Origin: Bacillota bacterium
GTDB lineage: Bacteria; Bacillota; Clostridia; Christensenellales; SZUA-584
Length of the DNA: 7,693 nucleotides
NCBI GenBank assembly: GCA_023436525.1
Contig: JAEZIW010000081.1
Span: 1 to 7,693 of the forward strand
Direction of reading: 5' to 3'
Part shown: piece after piece, positions 4,945-7,693 of the stretch
How positions within the stretch are numbered: position 1 is the first letter of the stretch
Layout: each line of letters begins with the position of its first letter
Notes under the pieces: generated by a model
What the model was told of the DNA's origin: nothing
Seen by the model: only the letters and a program-made list of their open reading frames with translations
Database searches by the model: none
Made by a program: the position numbers and the translations under genes

Positions 4945-7693
4945 TTATATTTTCTGCACGCTCAGTGTGGCCGGTTCACCGTTGATATCCCAGTCCTTTG
5001 TGTAGCCCGCATGCGCGGCGGTAAATTCATCGGCCATCACTTCGGCCTTAATCTCCTCCGCATTGCGCGCAATCACGCCCGTAAGCTTTTCGCTGCCGGT
5101 TACGGCAAATCGAATATGATCCATCACCTCAAAGCCCGCTTCCTTGCGCATTGTCTGAATCTTGCTGATCAGCTCGCGTACAAACCCTTCTTCGATCAGC
5201 TCTTCTGTCAGCGTTGTGTCGAGTATCACGCTCAAAGCCCCTTGGGTTTCCACCACGAAGCCGTCCTTATGAACCGGCTCAATCAGCAGATCTTCTTCAA
5301 CCAGCGATACCGTCTGTCCATCCGCTTCAAATGAATAGGTTTCACCCGCGCGCACCGTGTTGACTATGGCCACCGTGTCGGCCTCGGTCAGGTGCGTCTT
5401 GATTGCGCCGAGCAGCTTGCCGTAGCGCGGTCCGAGCGTTTTGAGCTGCGGCTTTAAGTTATACGATATAAACGCCGTCACATCCGCACCGAGATGCACT
5501 TTCTTCACATTCAACTCGCCTTCCACCAGCTCGGTATACATAGCGCCGAGCGTATCCACGCCCGCAACATACATATTCGCAATCGGCTGACGGTTTTTAA
5601 TCACCGCCGTGTTGCGCGCGCTGCGCCCCAGCACCACGATGTTCAGCACGGCATCCATGCTCTTTTCTAGGTCTTTATCAATCATGCCCTGATCGGCAAT
5701 GGGGTAGGTGCAAAGGTGCACGCTCTCCGGCGCGGCTTTATCCACGCTGCGCACGATGTTCTGATACATCGTTTCCGTCATGAACGGGATGAACGGCGCG
5801 GCAAGGCGGCACAGCGTTTCCAGCACGGTGTACAGCGTTAAGAACGCGTCGGATTTGTCCTGCTCCATGCCGGGGGCCCAGAAACGGCCGCGGCAGCGAC
5901 GCACATACCAGTTGGAAAGCTCGTCCACGAACTTGTCCATTTCGCGCGCGGGCTCGGTCAGTCGGTACTCGTCTAGGTGCTTGCTGACCGTTTGTATCAG
6001 CGTGTGAAGGCGCGAAAGTATCCACTTGTCCATCACGTTATCAAGCTTAAGCGTGTGCTTTGTCGGGTCGAAATCGTCGATATCCGCATAAAGCACATAG
6101 AATGCGTACGTGTTCCACAGCGTGCCCATAAACTTGCGCTGTGCTTCCGATACGGCATCCGCATAGAAGCGGCTCGGCAGCCAAGGCATGCTGCCCGCAT
6201 AGAAATACCAGCGCACCGCATCGGCACCCTGATTGTCAAGCACGGTCCATGGGTCTACCACGTTGCCCTTGTGCTTGCTCATCTTCTGGCCGTCCTTATC
6301 CTGCACGTGCCCGAGCACGATGCAGTTTTCAAACGGGTTTTTCTCAAACACGAGCGTGCCGATGGCGAGCAGTGTATAGAACCAGCCGCGCGTTTGGTCG
6401 ACCGCTTCGCTGATGAAGTCGGCCGGGAAGCGCTTCTCGAATTCTTCCTTGTTTTCAAACGGGTAATGCCACTGGGCAAACGGCATCGAGCCGGAATCAT
6501 ACCAGCAGTCGATCACCTCGGAGACGCGTTTCATCACGCCGCCGCACTGCTCGCATTTTATTGTGACCGCATCGATGAACGGCTTATGCAGCTCAAGCTC
6601 TTCGGGCACGTTCTGCCCTTTTTCTTTGAGCTCCGCGATCGAGCCGATCACGGTATGGTGCCCGCATTTGCACTGCCAAACGGGCAGCGGTGTGCCCCAG
6701 TAGCGTTCGCGCGAAAGCCCCCAGTCAATCACGTTTTCGAGGAAGTTGCCCATGCGGCCTTCCTTAATATTATCGGGCAGCCAGTTGACTGCGCGGTTGT
6801 TTTGCATCAGAAGGTCTTTCACGGCGGTCATCTTGATGAACCATGTGCTGCGCGCGTAATACAGCAGCGGCGTATCGCAGCGCCAGCAGAACGGGTAGCT
6901 GTGCGCATACGCTTTGGCGTAAAGCAGCAGCCCGCGATCCTTTAAGTCCGCAACGATCTTCGGGTCGCCGTCTTTCACAAACACGCCCGCCCACGGCGTT
7001 TCCGCCTTGAAGCGGCCTTGCTCGTTCACCATCTGCACGAAAGGCAGGTCGTATTTGCGGCCCACGCGCGCGTCGTCTTCGCCGAAGGCGGGGGCGGTGT
7101 GCACAATGCCTGAGCCGTCCGTCAGCGTCACGTAGTCGTCGACGGTTAAGAACCATGCTTTTTTGTCTGCCGCGCCGAAGTCGTACAGCGGTTCATATTC
7201 CTTGTATTCAAGGTCTTTGCCTTGATATTGCTCAATCGCCTGTTTGGCTTCGCCGAGCACCGTTTCCACCAGCGCCGCCGCCATGATCAGGTATTCGCCT
7301 TCGTGCTGTACCTTCACATACGTTTCGCGCGGGTTCACGCACAGCGCCACGTTAGACGGCAGCGTCCACGGTGTCGTCGTCCAGGCGAGAAAATACGTAT
7401 TGTCCTCGTTCTTGGCTTTGAACTTGACGAATACCGATTCTTCTTCAACGTCCTTATAGCCTTGCGCCACCTCGTGAGACGACAGCGCCGTTCCGCAGCG
7501 CGGGCAGTAAGGCACCACCTTGTGGCCCTTGTACAGCAGGCCTTTATCGGCCACCTGCTTGAGTGACCACCAGACGGATTCGATATAGTTGTTGTCATAA
7601 GTGATGTACGGATGCTCCATGTCGGCCCAGAAGCCCACGCGCTCGCTCATGCGTTCCCAATCGCCCTTGTATTTCCAAACGCTCTTTTTACAC
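4945..7693 (-). CDS. ileS: Isoleucyl-tRNA synthetase, type 2, N-terminus outside window
   Basis: This enzyme charges tRNA-Ile with isoleucine in the cytoplasm and edits mischarged valine. The frame is open to the window edge: 14 complete codons (CKKSVWKYKGDWER) precede the Met codon at 7648-7650, so the HIGH motif and roughly 120 residues lie outside. Seen: a zinc-type CPRC near 7494-7505; editing-domain segments WTTTPWTLPSN and GIVHTAPAFGEDD; WGTPLPVW; paired cysteines CKCGHH (~6661-6678) and CEQC (~6541-6555); the class I signature KMSKH (6271-6285); and the anticodon-binding helical domain. The C-terminal ~190 residues resemble DUF5915 and lack the cysteine zinc finger of type 1 (E. coli-like) enzymes, which fits the eukaryote-like type 2 form. 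Type 2 enzymes as a class tolerate mupirocin better; this is family knowledge, not tested here. No terminator follows before the riboswitch. Confidence 0.97.
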   Translation of the reverse strand, partial: CKKSVWKYKGDWERMSERVGFWADMEHPYITYDNNYIESVWWSLKQVADKGLLYKGHKVVPYCPRCGTALSSHEVAQGYKDVEEESVFVKFKAKNEDNTYFLAWTTTPWTLPSNVALCVNPRETYVKVQHEGEYLIMAAALVETVLGEAKQAIEQYQGKDLEYKEYEPLYDFGAADKKAWFLTVDDYVTLTDGSGIVHTAPAFGEDDARVGRKYDLPFVQMVNEQGRFKAETPWAGVFVKDGDPKIVADLKDRGLLLYAKAYAHSYPFCWRCDTPLLYYARSTWFIKMTAVKDLLMQNNRAVNWLPDNIKEGRMGNFLENVIDWGLSRERYWGTPLPVWQCKCGHHTVIGSIAELKEKGQNVPEELELHKPFIDAVTIKCEQCGGVMKRVSEVIDCWYDSGSMPFAQWHYPFENKEEFEKRFPADFISEAVDQTRGWFYTLLAIGTLVFEKNPFENCIVLGHVQDKDGQKMSKHKGNVVDPWTVLDNQGADAVRWYFYAGSMPWLPSRFYADAVSEAQRKFMGTLWNTYAFYVLYADIDDFDPTKHTLKLDNVMDKWILSRLHTLIQTVSKHLDEYRLTEPAREMDKFVDELSNWYVRRCRGRFWAPGMEQDKSDAFLTLYTVLETLCRLAAPFIPFMTETMYQNIVRSVDKAAPESVHLCTYPIADQGMIDKDLEKSMDAVLNIVVLGRSARNTAVIKNRQPIANMYVAGVDTLGAMYTELVEGELNVKKVHLGADVTAFISYNLKPQLKTLGPRYGKLLGAIKTHLTEADTVAIVNTVRAGETYSFEADGQTVSLVEEDLLIEPVHKDGFVVETQGALSVILDTTLTEELIEEGFVRELISKIQTMRKEAGFEVMDHIRFAVTGSEKLTGVIARNAEEIKAEVMADEFTAAHAGYTKDWDINGEPATLSVQKI

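Noticed and set aside
5977..6945. 322-codon open frame on the + strand
   Set aside because: It lies wholly antisense to ileS, whose motifs are clear. The translation is His/Arg/Val-rich with no recognisable domain, a GC-driven shadow frame.

Overview
The window looks like chromosomal DNA of a Bacillota bacterium, probably class Clostridia (gut Oscillospirales-like). Support: moderate GC, strong AAGGAGA/AAGGGGG-type Shine-Dalgarno sites, GTG starts, a eukaryote-like (type 2) isoleucyl-tRNA synthetase with a DUF5915-like tail, and a multi-hairpin palindromic intergenic repeat of a kind common in these genomes. The assignment is inferred from gene types, not from a search.

Layout. Left edge (2-1102, + strand): the C-terminal ~70% of a CrtI/phytoene-desaturase-type FAD oxidoreductase, closed by an intrinsic terminator. 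Next comes a 126-bp inverted-repeat element (1145-1270), then a terminator serving the opposite strand. Everything from 1349 to 7693 is on the minus strand. In transcription order (right to left) it is: ileS (3' 88% or so), a fluoride riboswitch with terminator, two tandem crcB/fluc fluoride-channel genes, a candidate 26-codon small membrane ORF, a leader hairpin with a T-tract, a CPBP-family membrane protease, a promoter, an SDR oxidoreductase and a nitroreductase-family flavoprotein.

How the genes work together. The clearest functional unit is the fluoride-resistance module at 3923/4025-4930. The aptamer is followed by a terminator whose 5' arm is the aptamer's own conserved 3' segment, so fluoride binding should allow transcription of two channel subunits. 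The two subunits have opposite charge bias and complementary substitutions in the phenylalanine box, which fits an obligate antiparallel heterodimer. The SDR and nitroreductase genes are 54 bp apart and form a likely two-gene unit of flavin/nicotinamide redox enzymes with unknown substrates. The CPBP protease sits upstream with only 113 bp between. I see no phage, CRISPR, tRNA or rRNA features. No wholly new system is evident. The best candidates for novelty are the small ORF behind crcB, the leader hairpin before the CPBP gene, and the heterodimer signature.
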